A stretch of 64,000 nucleotides of DNA from Dichomitus squalens LYAD-421 SS1 (taxonomy: Eukaryota > Basidiomycota > Agaricomycetes > Polyporales > Polyporaceae): positions 166,708-230,707 of the forward strand of contig NW_006766894.1 in NCBI RefSeq assembly GCF_000275845.1, in the 5' to 3' direction. Both the position numbers and the translations under genes were made by a program. The stretch's first letter is position 1; each line of letters begins with the position of its first letter. The notes below the pieces were generated by a model. The model did not search any database and had not been told where the DNA came from. It saw only the letters and a list, made by a program, of their open reading frames with translations. Positions 23,566 to 33,756 of the stretch are shown one piece after another.

Positions 23566-24227
23566 TTAGCGACCATACCTGCAGAGCGCCATGTAAGTCT
23601 CGATAAGGGATTGATTGGTTGTTCAATACACACTTCTGCAACTCCCACTCTCGGTTGTCCAGGGGGCATACGTTACGCGTCTTGAGCCACCGCGAGATGC
23701 AATGGAAGTGGAATGCATGCTGCCGGATGCCCGTCAGCATACTGACAGATAGCAGCAATTGCGAAGTACGAGGAACAGAGCGCTTACGTTGCAGATACCC
23801 CAGGCGGCGTTACATTCCTCGGAAGTGGCGGAGACCTGGTTCGCCTGGCAATCGATGCCTAAACCGCCGTAACCAGTCAAAATGAGCAACACGCCTGGGA
23901 TGAAGCTGAGACATACAGAGATCCATGATGTGATTCCTGCAGATTGCGCAGTTCTCGACGACAATGTCTAATAGGAAGTGCTCAATAAGCATCGCCAACA
24001 CGCAGATAATCGCAATGCAGCTCACCCCATGCCCAAAGGGCCACGGCGTTCCACTGTTCGAGGCAATTGAAAGGTTCAGAAGAGTCTGAGAATAATGCAC
24101 AATCCTCAGGTAAACGCACCTTCTTGACTTCAAAGCGCTTCTTGTCGCCCTTGGCGTCCTCCTTGGTCTTACCCTTGGGCTCAGCGGTAGTCGGAGGATC
24201 CACATCGACATCCATCGTGTCGGCCAT
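23566..24227 (-). CDS. RBX1: RING-box protein Rbx1/Hrt1, cullin-RING ligase subunit
   Basis: Six exons: 24227..24120, 24053..24026, 23967..23917, 23858..23788, 23719..23634, 23578..23566. They give 118 residues. The protein is the RING-H2 subunit that binds the cullin and recruits the E2 enzyme in SCF ligases. Visible motifs are [20 protein letters not shown], then [34 protein letters not shown] and [16 protein letters not shown], supplying all zinc ligands. The N-terminal tail is short, acidic and Lys-rich. Two exons are tiny: 28 nt and a terminal 13 nt encoding only the last residues and the stop. The gene is divergent from tubulin cofactor C across 281 bases. Confidence 0.95.
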
Positions 24228-24508
24228 GTTGGCTAAGTCGTAAAGTTCTAGAGGGGCAGCAAGAGAAAGATGGGAGAGTCACAGGTGCCGCGATGGAGGA
24301 CGAGAGCAACCTGCAAGCTGCATAAACGCTCAGCCGCACCCAAGTACCGCTGTGTCACGTGTGACCTTCTGGTGACTGTGACGGTACTCCTTGCCAATGG
24401 CAAGTCGCGTAGGCTTGCAGTGATTTCGTCCACCTTCGTCCTCCAGTCTGCCTCGACAATTAGCCACATCTGACTCAGCGTTCTCTCAAGCATGATATAT
24501 GTTGTATA
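24228..24508. promoter_or_regulatory. Shared divergent promoter RBX1/TBCC
   Basis: 281 bases between opposite start codons. No clear TATA box. Confidence 0.55.
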
Positions 24509-26047
24509 ATGGCTGAACAGAAGACGGAACTCACGAATCAGGAGCTCGGACAGCGATACTATGGACGATTAGATGCTGCTGTTCAGGGTCGGCATCCTCA
24601 TTTTGCTTGACCGCAGCACTTGTTCTGATCACACCCATCGGGTAGACCTCGCTACAAAGCTTCAGAAGATAAAGGAAGGTGGCGCTACTTCAGAGACTGT
24701 CGAGGAGGCAACTGTTGATCTCTCGAGGCTGAGGAAGGACTTCACCGATGCGGTTCCGCATCTTCCCAGTTATGATCAGCGTAATATCGATCAAGTGAGT
24801 ATCGAGAGTGTTCAATCTCGATATGAGTCTTCACTCACAAAATGCTGTCAGAAAATCAAAGCGATTGAGTCGGATATAGAACGTGTACGCGGTGCAGCGG
24901 TACCTAAAACGAAGTTCGCGTTCAAGCGGAAAGCAGCCAATAGTACGGCCTCCGCAGCGGTACCGCGACCACTTACACCTACAATACCAATACAACCCGG
25001 TAGCGCATCTGCAGATACACCGGCGACATCGGGGTTGTCGATTTCAGGCCATTCGCACAGATACCTGACACTGTCATCGGTCTCTTCTCCGTGGTCTTCA
25101 GCATCTGATCTGACGATATCCGACCTGGACCACTGCATCGTCAACTTGATACCCTCTGAGGCAAATCCAAACTATCCATCCGGACTGGCGTTCACCGCGC
25201 TGCATGTTAAGAACCTGTCAAACACGGTACTGGTGCTGCCGATAATCACTGGCAGTGCGCTCCTGCACGACATGAAAATTTGTGTAATTGCTCTAGGAAG
25301 CCGACAGGTATGTCCTTCTCTCTACAGATTGTTGTGCGTGGCACATATGATTGTAAGGGCACATTCTTTGATGAGAACGTGTGATAGGGACGTCGACTGT
25401 CACTTTGTGTCTTAATGTTCTGACATATCCCGTCAAACCGCCTATGATTTTGACAGGTTTCTCTGCGGCTCATTCACTCCGATTGGCTGCAAAATATGCG
25501 CAGAAAGCCCATAACACACCGTTTAGTAACTTGTCGGACATATTTTGGTTCTTCTCTCATTGTCCTTATGTCACAAATGTGTTTCGTTTCTGTAACAATA
25601 TCCCGCTGACATCGCCAACAGTTCCGCATTCACGCTTCCTCTCAGGTCGACGTCTACATCACGGCATCCTCGAGCCCTATCATCGAGCACTGCTCTGCTA
25701 TGCACTTCGCTGCATACCCAGCATCCCTGAAGCACTTCACGTTAACGCAAAGTTCGGTCCTAACAGATCCCACCCGCCAAGTGCGTCTTCTTTATCTATG
25801 TCGTATAGGCACCCGAACCTGGCCTCGTCTTTGACTTTATATGATTTCTGATCATCTTCTCGTTACTCAGGATGTCCAGAGCAATGAGAACCATCTAGCT
25901 GTACAGGACTTCTCCCACATCCGCGCTACTCCGTCACCCAACTGGTCTACACTCCCTCAGGAAGCCGCTATCCAGGATGGACAGTGGCCTCTGTCTCCGG
26001 TAGAGAACGTGGACGCGGTGTTGCAAAGATTGCTTCCATCGCGGTAG
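24509..26047 (+). CDS. TBCC: Tubulin-folding cofactor C
   Basis: The model is join(24509..24587, 24646..24794, 24852..25307, 25622..25780, 25871..26047), 339 residues. Cofactor C joins the tubulin/cofactor D/E complex and stimulates GTP hydrolysis to release native alpha/beta-tubulin. The N-terminal 90 residues form a helical spectrin-like segment. A Lys-rich KTKFAFKRK and a Ser/Thr/Pro linker follow. The C-terminal TBCC domain reads ITGSALLHDMKICVIALGSR, then FRIHASSQVDVYI, SSPIIEHCSAMHFA and the ending NVDAVLQRLLPS. The Arg in FRIHASS is at the position expected for the catalytic arginine finger region. Intron 2 is 57 nt and stop-free, so it could be read through. Intron 3 is unusually long (314 nt). 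Confidence 0.87.
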
Positions 26048-27163
26048 TACAGCCCTGTGTCCAACGACGTGGCCCTATGTGCCGGCATCGGATTCACGCG
26101 CAGAACACTCCTATCCCTAATGGGAGACGACATGCCACGACGTAACTACGATGGCACCATGAGCAATTCTGAAACAAGGAGCGATCGATACGTACAAATT
26201 CAATTAATCACCTATACACCTCGCACCTGCCTTATGATTTCGCTGCCCTTCCCTGGACATATATTTCTCAGCTTCTACTTCACGTGGTGCGCACGGCGCA
26301 TGCACGACGATCTGAGTGTCGGCGTACGTTGATTCTGTTGGGGGTTCAAAGCAGTCGAAATTGAGATGATCGCTCGATTCTTTCAAGCCCGCACCATGTA
26401 CCTTCCCATGCAAGTGCTTCGCCGTTGATTGAGTATTTGGAAGCGTCTCGTTTCACGTGTGGTTTGCATCCCGATCAATTTTTAGTCGTCGAAGCTGGCA
26501 TGGTTGCCATGTCCTCCTATTTTGTGCAATGTCCTCCCATCCTGCGCGCAGGCGCAAACGGCGTGGGCACCGCCCCTATGAGAACTTGCTTGCTAGGCAC
26601 GCCTCCCGAACATGGATGTGAGAGAAATGACGGAACACCGCCCCCGCAAAGCGATCACCATTTCATCAGACTCCTCTGCGTATGCCGCCTCGTCTGGCCG
26701 CGGTTGGGCGCACAAGTTACAACAGCGACCATGTAGACGCGGAATCCGTCACGGCACCCTTGTACAGCCCTTCCGTAATACCAGTTTCGGGTATAAGCCG
26801 AAGCGTTCGCTATTCTCTCTCGCGCTAACGTGGGTCCGGAACATCCATCTCTTGAACGTTGTGCGTTGCCCACAGAAGAACTTCCCTTATTATATCCTCG
26901 GCCGGATACGACTCACGAGCTCAAGGCTGCGGAGGATCCCTTTGTTCTACCACCTCCTTGTCCCTGTCCTGAGAAACGAGTCTATATTCCTCTGAAGGCC
27001 CCAGTGCCCCTCTGCTTGCACGCTCGCATCGACTGCGATCGCATACCGACCACAGCCAGTCTCTACATCGTTTCCGACGCGGCCAGAGGCCGTCTAGTAC
27101 TAACTGCTCCGTCCATACTGCTCATATAACCCACGCACAACCATCGTTTGCTGAATCGACGCC
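26048..27163. other. Intergenic with one unexplained open frame
   Basis: About 1.1 kb without a recognised gene. An open frame from about 26796 to 27128 (+) has coding-like, Pro-rich composition (for example PTEELPLLYPRPDTTHELK) but no clear ATG. It could be a last exon or chance. Confidence 0.35.
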
Positions 27164-28375
27164 ATGGCCGGCATCGACGACTGCATTGGGGCATTCGCCG
27201 CTTTATGCACCTGCTGCTGTGAGTGGCTTCAGTCGCACTTCTGGTCGTACTCCGGGCGCGCGAGCTGACAGCAGCGCACGGCGCACGCGACCACAGGCGT
27301 GGCCTGTTCCCAAACCGACGAGCTGTGGTGTTTCTTGAGTACGTCCCTCTTCCTCTTTGCCCACCCCCCCCCTTCTGCTCCCATCTGCACACTACACATA
27401 CCCCTGCCGTCGTTTACGACATCCGTCAACGCACCGACTCCCCTCCCCAGTGAACGCCGACGAGGCGGGCCACGCCGACCCCTGATGTGACACTAACGCC
27501 GATCACGCGTGCGCGCAGACACCGGTGCCCCCGGCGGGTGCTGCCCCCGCTCCCGCACGTGCTGCTCCTGCAGGCGGCGGCACATGTCCGACGACGACTT
27601 CGAGCGCACCGTCGAGCAGCTCTACGCGCCCGGCCCCGGCCCCAAGCCGTGCGACGCCGGGGCCCCCAACGCGCCGCACGTCATCGGGCTCCAGCCGACG
27701 CGCTCCGGCAGCGGGGAGGGCAGGGTGACGACGACGCAGCCGGCCCCGCGCCCGTCGATGGAGGCGCGCACGCGGCGCTCGATTTCACGCTCGCCGCGGG
27801 CGGAGGGCGGCGCCGGGGAGCCGGAGCCGGAGCCGGAGCTGGAGGAGGACAGGGAGCGCGCGATACTCGACGCGCGCAAGGGCGCCAAGGCGCGCACGCG
27901 CGACTGGATCGCCCAGCAGTCCGCGCACGCTCCGAAGCCGGACGTCGACGCGCGCGGGGACCGGCAGCACCAGCGCGGCCCGTCTGAACCCGCCCTGCGC
28001 GAGCAGCCGTCGCTCTCGAGGGAGGGCTCGCACCGCGCGCACCAGTCCGAGGGTGACGCGCGGCTGCAGCTGCAGCTGCAGCGGCCGGCGGAGGCGCACG
28101 CGGGGCCGCAGGGGAGGAGCGGGCGGTCGCCTGAGCCGCATCTCAACTTGCAGCCGGACCCCAGTACGCACGCGCGCGGGGATGGAGGGAGCATCGGGAG
28201 GATGTCTTCGAGGAGGAGCCGGGCCAGCGGAGATGGGGGAGGGGCGAGGGTGCCGCCGCGAGCGGAGATACCTGCCGCGCTGCGACCCGGGCGACCGCAG
28301 AGCTCTGTGCCGACTCAAATACCCTTCGATCTCGGGCCTGCACCGGCGCTGGGACCTGGGCAGGGGCTGTCGTAG
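27164..28375 (+). CDS. Cys-rich N-terminus protein with disordered tail (paralogue of 30728-31143)
   Basis: The model is join(27164..27218, 27297..27338, 27519..28375), 317 residues. Exons 1 and 2 encode a Cys-rich start (AALCTCCCGVACSQTDELWC); exon 3 continues GGCCPRSRTCCSCRRRHMSD, then DDFERTVEQLY. The remaining 240 residues are low complexity, rich in Glu, Arg, Gln, Ser and Pro, with no fold apparent. The gene at 30728-31143 has the same plan: phase 1 after exon 1, a 42-nt middle exon, phase 1 again and a CC..CC..(D)EDDF block. Function unknown. Clustered cysteines next to a short hydrophobic stretch suggest palmitoylation and membrane attachment; that is inference. The third exon is GC-rich with open frames in all readings, so its frame rests on homology with the paralogue. 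Confidence 0.6.
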
Positions 28376-28796
28376 GTCGACGGGCCCTCATTGGGACCTA
28401 GTGCGCCCGGAAGAGGGGTCGGGAGTGCGGAAGATGTGTAGTGGGTTCCTGCCGAAGGAGAAGCGCTTCACCAAGATCAACGACGGACGACGGCATCCGG
28501 GGTGCTTGAAGCAGCCCACGACACGGACTTTAGGATAGACTGCATATCGTGTTCAAGGACCATCTCTTTGCATGTAACTAGGCATATACAGGTGCATCGT
28601 GCTTTCTTGTTTGCATATCGCGTATTCGTATGCGGCATGCTGTGTTCAAGACAAAGACACATCTAACCGTCATTGAGCTACACTCTGAGCTTAAGACACT
28701 AGGAAAACACGTACCATCAAAGTTAAGTGGCACGGAAGAGAACAATTGCACCCGAAATATGGACGTCTTGAACGTTGTATGCACATATCCGCCACA
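28376..28796. other. Convergent 3' intergenic region
   Basis: 421 bases between two stop codons. Nothing recognised. Confidence 0.45.
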
Positions 28797-29864
28797 TCAC
28801 CTTTGCCCCTGCCCATGCTCCTGCTTCACTCGCGCCTCGAGAACCTCGAGAAGTCTCGCCGCAAGACCTTCAGTCAGCTGCAGGACGCCGTCCGACGTAC
28901 ACAGCCGGTACGCGGGCATGGGCTGGTACGTCTCCGCGAGGATCTGCAAGTGCACGCGTGAGCGTGAAGCAATGACGTACTGCGGCAGCAAGCTGAAGGC
29001 TAACCTCTCCGTCTTCCACGCGCACGGACGCGATGATGTCGTCCGGGTCGCCGACGCGCTGGAGGGCAGGGACGTTGCGGCCGTCTGCACGCAGCGCTCC
29101 GTGAGCACCATTGCAAATTTATCTGCCGAGAGAGAGGGCGGGAGAGGGAGAGAGAGAGGGAGGACAAAACGCACCATGGATGTGCATCCAGCCCGCGTGC
29201 GTCTGCGTCGCGCCGGCCTTCTGCACCTCGTCCACGCCGTCGCGCAGCGCGGACTGTATCGCTTCGTGCAGGACCGCGAGGAAGCGTTCTGTGCGCACGA
29301 CGTGCGAGCGATGCGCGCGGAGAGGGGATGGGTGGCGTGTGTGGGTGGCTGGGTGAGTACGCGCTGCCCGAGTGCGTGACGGAGGTTGGCTGGCTGCTAC
29401 GCACCGTTCTCCACGAAGTCGTTCAGGCCCGCACCCTCTCCTTCGCCACTCGCGGGCAGCCATCCGATGACTGAGGACGAGAGGATGGACGGGGGAGGCG
29501 TCGGCAGGAAGGAGAGCGCGAAGACGGGGTATTCGGACGAGAGCTGCGTGGGGGGCGTGAACAGGTGGTAGTGCAGGTCCGGCCGGTCGGGATCTGCGAA
29601 GGACTGCGCTACCGAGGGGTTGCTCGCGCGCGGAGCGGATGCAGAGATGTGTCTTGTTGAGCTGGGACGAGATGGGACAGGCGGTCGGTGCGAGTGTGAG
29701 TGTGATGGGCGGGAGGCTCGAGTCTGAGGGAAACGGAGGGCCGTCGTAAGGCTGGCTGCTGTCTGGACGGCTGCACGGGCGAGTGTGCTGCCTGGGGCGG
29801 GGTGCGCGACGTGTTTTGCAAGCCTGGAGAGGAGAATCGTGCGAGAGGCCATGAGGGTATGCAT
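28797..29864 (-). CDS. Conserved-looking mitochondrial protein of unknown function
   Basis: Exons 29864..29405, 29288..29175, 29096..29005 and 28943..28797 give 270 residues. The first 75 residues are Arg/Ser/Ala-rich without acids (MASRTILLSRLAKHVAH) and end in RHISASAPRAS, a typical mitochondrial presequence with a likely cleavage site. The core reads LHYHLFTPPTQLSSEYPVFA, then FLAVLHEAIQSALRDGVDE, THAGWMHIHALRADGRNVPA, RVGDPDDIIASVRVEDGEIL and PAYRLCTSDGVLQLTEGLA. I have the impression this pattern recurs in fungi as an uncharacterised family but cannot name it. The donor of intron 3 (GTTAGC) is weak, but the frame on both sides is convincing. It lies between the two Cys-rich paralogues. 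Confidence 0.68.
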
Positions 29865-30727
29865 GGTAGAGGGTCCAGTTCAGACACTACTGGGCGGACG
29901 AGCGCAAGTGATTAATGTGGGTGAGGCGCCAGTCCTACCATGACGTAGCACAGCAGCCCGCGGCCAGAGAACTCAATGACCCGTAAGTACTATCACACGG
30001 ACATGTTTAGTGCGGCTAAATTCGTCGTTTATACCAAACGTTGTTGTATTTGGAATCAACGCTCCGTAGACAAAGTCGTGCGCGTCGCAATGCAAGAACA
30101 CGATCCAGAGACTGTGGAGCAAAGGCGTGACCTCGGACTATACTACGCGTCACGACGTCTGGATATAGCCGGTGGCCGATTGAGGTAGCATCCCGCTGTT
30201 TTGCAAGCTATGGGATATACACACGCGGTCGACGCTCCTCCGACTCATGAGAAGTTCAAGCAAACCTCTACCTGACATATTTCAGAACGAAGCCTTCGAT
30301 GACGGCGCGAAAGTGCGATACGCGCGCAAACAGCTGCAAAGAAGGGGGTGCTAGAACGCTTCAGCGTGTGTGGAGCTCGGGACATTCACCGGGTCTCGCA
30401 GCGGACAAGGTAATGTGCTCTAGGAAACTTCGGAGGCAGGAGATCAGAACAGCTGGATGAAGGGGGTCCTCGATACAAGAATAAGGTATAGTATGCCGAT
30501 ACACAATCTCCATTCTTGAGGGCACGGCGGGACGAGTTCGCGTGTGTCGTTGGACCGGGTCAAATGGATAAAGATTCAAAGCGACGCAAAGCCCGATCTG
30601 CCGATATGATACATATTGTCCACGAAACTGTATGGGGTGTGCGTACTCAAGCTTGACGGACGGACACAAGTCAGTGAAAGCGAACCAAAGCGAATTCGAC
30701 GAGGCGATGGCATGGGTATATCGTATG
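29865..30727. other. Intergenic, nothing recognised
   Basis: 863 bases with short frames only. It holds the promoter of the mitochondrial-type gene and the 3' end of the Cys-rich gene. Confidence 0.45.
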
Positions 30728-31143
30728 CTAGGAGGCCGCGGTAACAGGCGCCGCGTCCGGCTTGTCCGACATGGCAGCCTGCGGCGCCGGCTGGTCCTTC
30801 ACGGGGTCGCCGTTCTGCGCCTGGAAGTCGTCCTCGTCGAAGGCCTTGTTGCAGCAGGCGCCGCAGCACCCCGCTTGCGTGTTACTGTTCGACCCCGAGC
30901 CCGACCGGTCTGATCAGACGAGACGAGTCGTGAAAAAAAAGTCTGGTGAGGGTCGTTCCGACATGAGACGGAGACTCTCGAGTCGGCGTACTGAAGAAGC
31001 AGAAGGTCTGCAGAGCCTCTGTGCACTGGATGCCTGCAGGAGCGGTATTTTCAGCACGAGCGCATTATGGGGGGGATGGCGGGACGCTTACAGAATATGG
31101 CGCAGCACCCGTCCAATACACCGACACCGGCAGAGTCACCCAT
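30728..31143 (-). CDS. Small Cys-rich protein (paralogue of 27164-28375)
   Basis: Exons 31143..31092, 31033..30992 and 30909..30728 give 91 residues, with good GTAAGC and GTACGC donors. The start MGDSAGVGVLDGCCAIFC carries Gly at position 2, so N-myristoylation is conceivable. Exon 2 (42 nt) gives IQCTEALQTFCFF, and exon 3 has AGCCGACCNKAFDEDDFQAQ followed by a short Pro/Ala tail. Exon 2 length and phase are identical to those of the divergent gene at 27164. No signal peptide is present. Small intracellular Cys-rich proteins of this kind are common in mushroom genomes but have no assigned role that I know of. Confidence 0.65.
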
Positions 31144-31339
31144 CGAGGGCTGATTTCAGGGATCGTCGAGAGAGGACTGGGGGATGAGGTCTCTGCAGGG
31201 TCGGGCTATTTGAGAGCCGGCAGACCTCTCGAAACCAGTCCGGCGATGACGGGAGACAGGGAAGGGAGGATAAGGTTCAAAGGACGTCCTCGGCGGTGAC
31301 AGAGGCGCAGGAACAGCCAACGACGCGGGGAAGTACTTA

Positions 31340-31907
31340 GGGCCAGTTCGGATACCGGGTTCTGAGCCAGAATCCAGGTTCCGCCGGATTCCCAGCCAAA
31401 GTCTCCGTCCGAGCGCTACTGTGACTGATGAGTGACTAACCGAGTGACAGCTGTAGGTGACCAGCAGTCACGGATGCACGCCGGGGACTACGGTGCAAGT
31501 TGTCCACTTGCTTTTGGCCTCTATGTATGGCTATACAGCACTTATACGTATATAAATGTACCCTGCTACAAGGAAAAGAGGACCGTGTCCTGATTCGACT
31601 AAGTATGTATCGGAGACAGGTGCTTGTATGGCTGGGCTGAACCTGTTATTTGACTTGGTGAAGAGGTACCAAGGGTGTTATCTGTGCATATTCCTCAAGA
31701 TATGACTTCAAAGAGACGGCACTAACATCATGAAGCTCTCATACGCCCCCGATAACCCACTTCTAAAGCTGACGAGAGATAGAGGACTCAAGCGCCGTGA
31801 CTACCCGATATAGTAGGGTGACAGCAGACGCCCCTACTGGCGGCATGGAAGATGCGGTGCAGAATCCGGCGGAACCTGGATTCTGGCTCAGAACCCGGTA
31901 TTGGCCC
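31340..31907. mobile_element. Non-autonomous PIF/Harbinger-like DNA transposon (MITE)
   Basis: 568 bases bounded by long inverted repeats: left arm 31340-31391, right arm 31862-31907. Outside the tips they match nearly perfectly (CCGGGTTCTGAGCCAGAATC on the left arm). The left arm has 6 extra bases (GTTCGG). The outermost bases are GGGCCA, and a 3-bp TTA duplication flanks both ends (31337-31339 and 31908-31910). A TWA duplication with GGG-type tips is the hallmark of PIF/Harbinger. The 470-bp interior has no transposase-like frame, so the element must rely on a transposase in trans. Confidence 0.82.
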
Positions 31908-31978
31908 TTAGGATTCGAGTGTGACTTTGGAAGGAACTTTAACCGCCTGCGTGACGATCAGAGCCTCGAAGCTGTGTC

Positions 31979-32907
31979 TAGTGTTGCCGCCAAGCCGGGC
32001 CGGCTTGTCCAGCTAGCTCAGCTTGCCAACTAGACGCCCAGCTTGTTACAAGAAGCCAAGCTAAGCCGAAACGCCTAGAAACGAGCTGATCGTCAGCTCG
32101 TTTTCAAGCCAGCTCTCGGGCTAGCTCCATTTATGATGTCATACTTACCAAAGCTGGTATCTCGTAGGACCGGGAGGTCCCGGCGGGACAGCCGCGACTT
32201 CAATCACTTCGAGATGCTTGGCTGCCATAGTATGGCCTGGTATTTCCTGGATGGATGTGTTGACCCCTCATGAGTCACGCGTTGAGCACAGCGGCCATCC
32301 TCATAATAGTAATGGCAGCAGTCACCTTCAGCACGAAACAGCCCGGGAATGTGCGCTACAATGCTGCTGACGAGTGAGATTATAGACTCTCGTGTATCCT
32401 GCTTTTTGTCTTAATGGCTTTAGCAGCCGTGTTCAAACTACATTACATATGCAGTCTTCAAGTTAATCCAGCTTGGACACTGAGCTGTTGAATAATGTGT
32501 CGCCCTATTTAAGCGAGCAGATAAGCTGACAGGTTCACACTGGATTACTGGAGTTCACTATTTCTGACATGCATACTCAGCCATTCCGTTGTGGCCTTCA
32601 GACATGTTTCGGCGGCTCACACCTGTTCAGGGAGATATATTGAACTCATGCACACGTGGTGTTATGTTCTGTGCATGTATACCATGTTGTTACTACGCTA
32701 GGAACGATGATGCTCAGTTCGCTGTCGGCGCATGCAACGTCTTGCCATATCTGGAATGTGAGCTTGCAAGTCAAGCCGTGGCTGGGGCCTGGCCAGGGAG
32801 TTGGCGTCCAGCTGGCCGGATCTCGGCTTAGCTTGCTCCGGCTTGGTGATCCAGCGCGATCCAGCTCGTCAGCTTGGCTTAGCTTAGCTGGCTTGGCGGC
32901 AACACTA
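31979..32907. mobile_element. Non-autonomous hAT-like DNA transposon 1
   Basis: 929 bases with a perfect 18-bp terminal inverted repeat TAGTGTTGCCGCCAAGCC, flanked by the 8-bp duplication GCTGTGTC (31971-31978 and 32908-32915). Both subterminal 130-bp zones are dense in short AGCTT, AAGCC and AGCTAAGC motifs in both orientations, as in hAT elements. Interior frames are short and show no hAT dimerisation domain or BED finger. It lies 71 bases from the Harbinger-like element. Confidence 0.85.
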
Positions 32908-32915
32908 GCTGTGTC

Positions 32916-33748
32916 GTTACAGGAGGACTCGTACTGCCCAACGCGTTCGAACCCCGCTCGTCGTCGGTGTCGATGACGCGATACCTGGTTCATATGTACT
33001 TACGCACAAGACAAGCGAAGAGCATGAAGAGGGCAGCCGCCGCATGAGACCGATGCTGGAGCTGTGTGGCATTGCAGCCCTAGATCGGCATGCCGTACTA
33101 CTGGATGTTTGAGCGACGTCGACCTCCGACCCATGAGCTCATAGACAATATCAGTGACGGTTCCATCGCCTCCGACAAGCTTTCTGGCGTCCTCAGGTAC
33201 TCAGGGAGCAACAGGCATACAGTGACGTCAGACGCCAGTCAGAACATGAGCTTGTGTCGCACTCTCTTCACCCTCGGACTTTTGGAAATGGATCGAGATC
33301 GAAAGTTGCGTCTTGGAGAGGTATAAGAGCAAGACGGGGCAATATTTAGTCCACCCGCCCTCTTCTTCGCCTATCTCACCGCGTCATGCAATTCACGACA
33401 ATTCCCGTATGTACCGTGAACGGGAGCGAAGGCTGTCAGCGGGAGGTGCCTGAGCCCCGGTGGAAGTTCAGGACGACTTCCAGCAACTGAAGAGCTAATA
33501 ACCGACGTCCTGCGTACTGACATAACGTCTTATTCGTGACACAACGTGCACGCAACGAGGCCATATCTAAGCCGCTCGACCTCGCCGCGCTCAGTTCGAC
33601 TGTCTCGGTAGGCAGCACGACGTGAAGACGTAAAGGTGCGTCGCTAGCAGCTTTCCGTTCAACATCGTCTTCAGGGCAGGCTTGCACGCGCTCGCGTATC
33701 TGCATGTGACCGCGCTCAACACACGCCCTTCCAAGACGCCCACACCGA
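32916..33748. other. Spacer between two hAT-like elements
   Basis: 833 bases with no supported gene. A 78-codon frame at 33090-33326 has no recognisable feature. Confidence 0.45.
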
Positions 33749-33756
33749 CCACGCGT

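Noticed and set aside
25360..25430. Possible C/D-box small nucleolar RNA in the long TBCC intron (TGATGA at 25369, CTGA at 25420)
   Set aside because: Only 55 bases between the boxes, no purine before TGATGA and no terminal stem; chance boxes are frequent.
32930..32960. tRNA-like B box (GTTCGAACC)
   Set aside because: No matching T-stem, no A box at the right distance and no acceptor stem on either strand.
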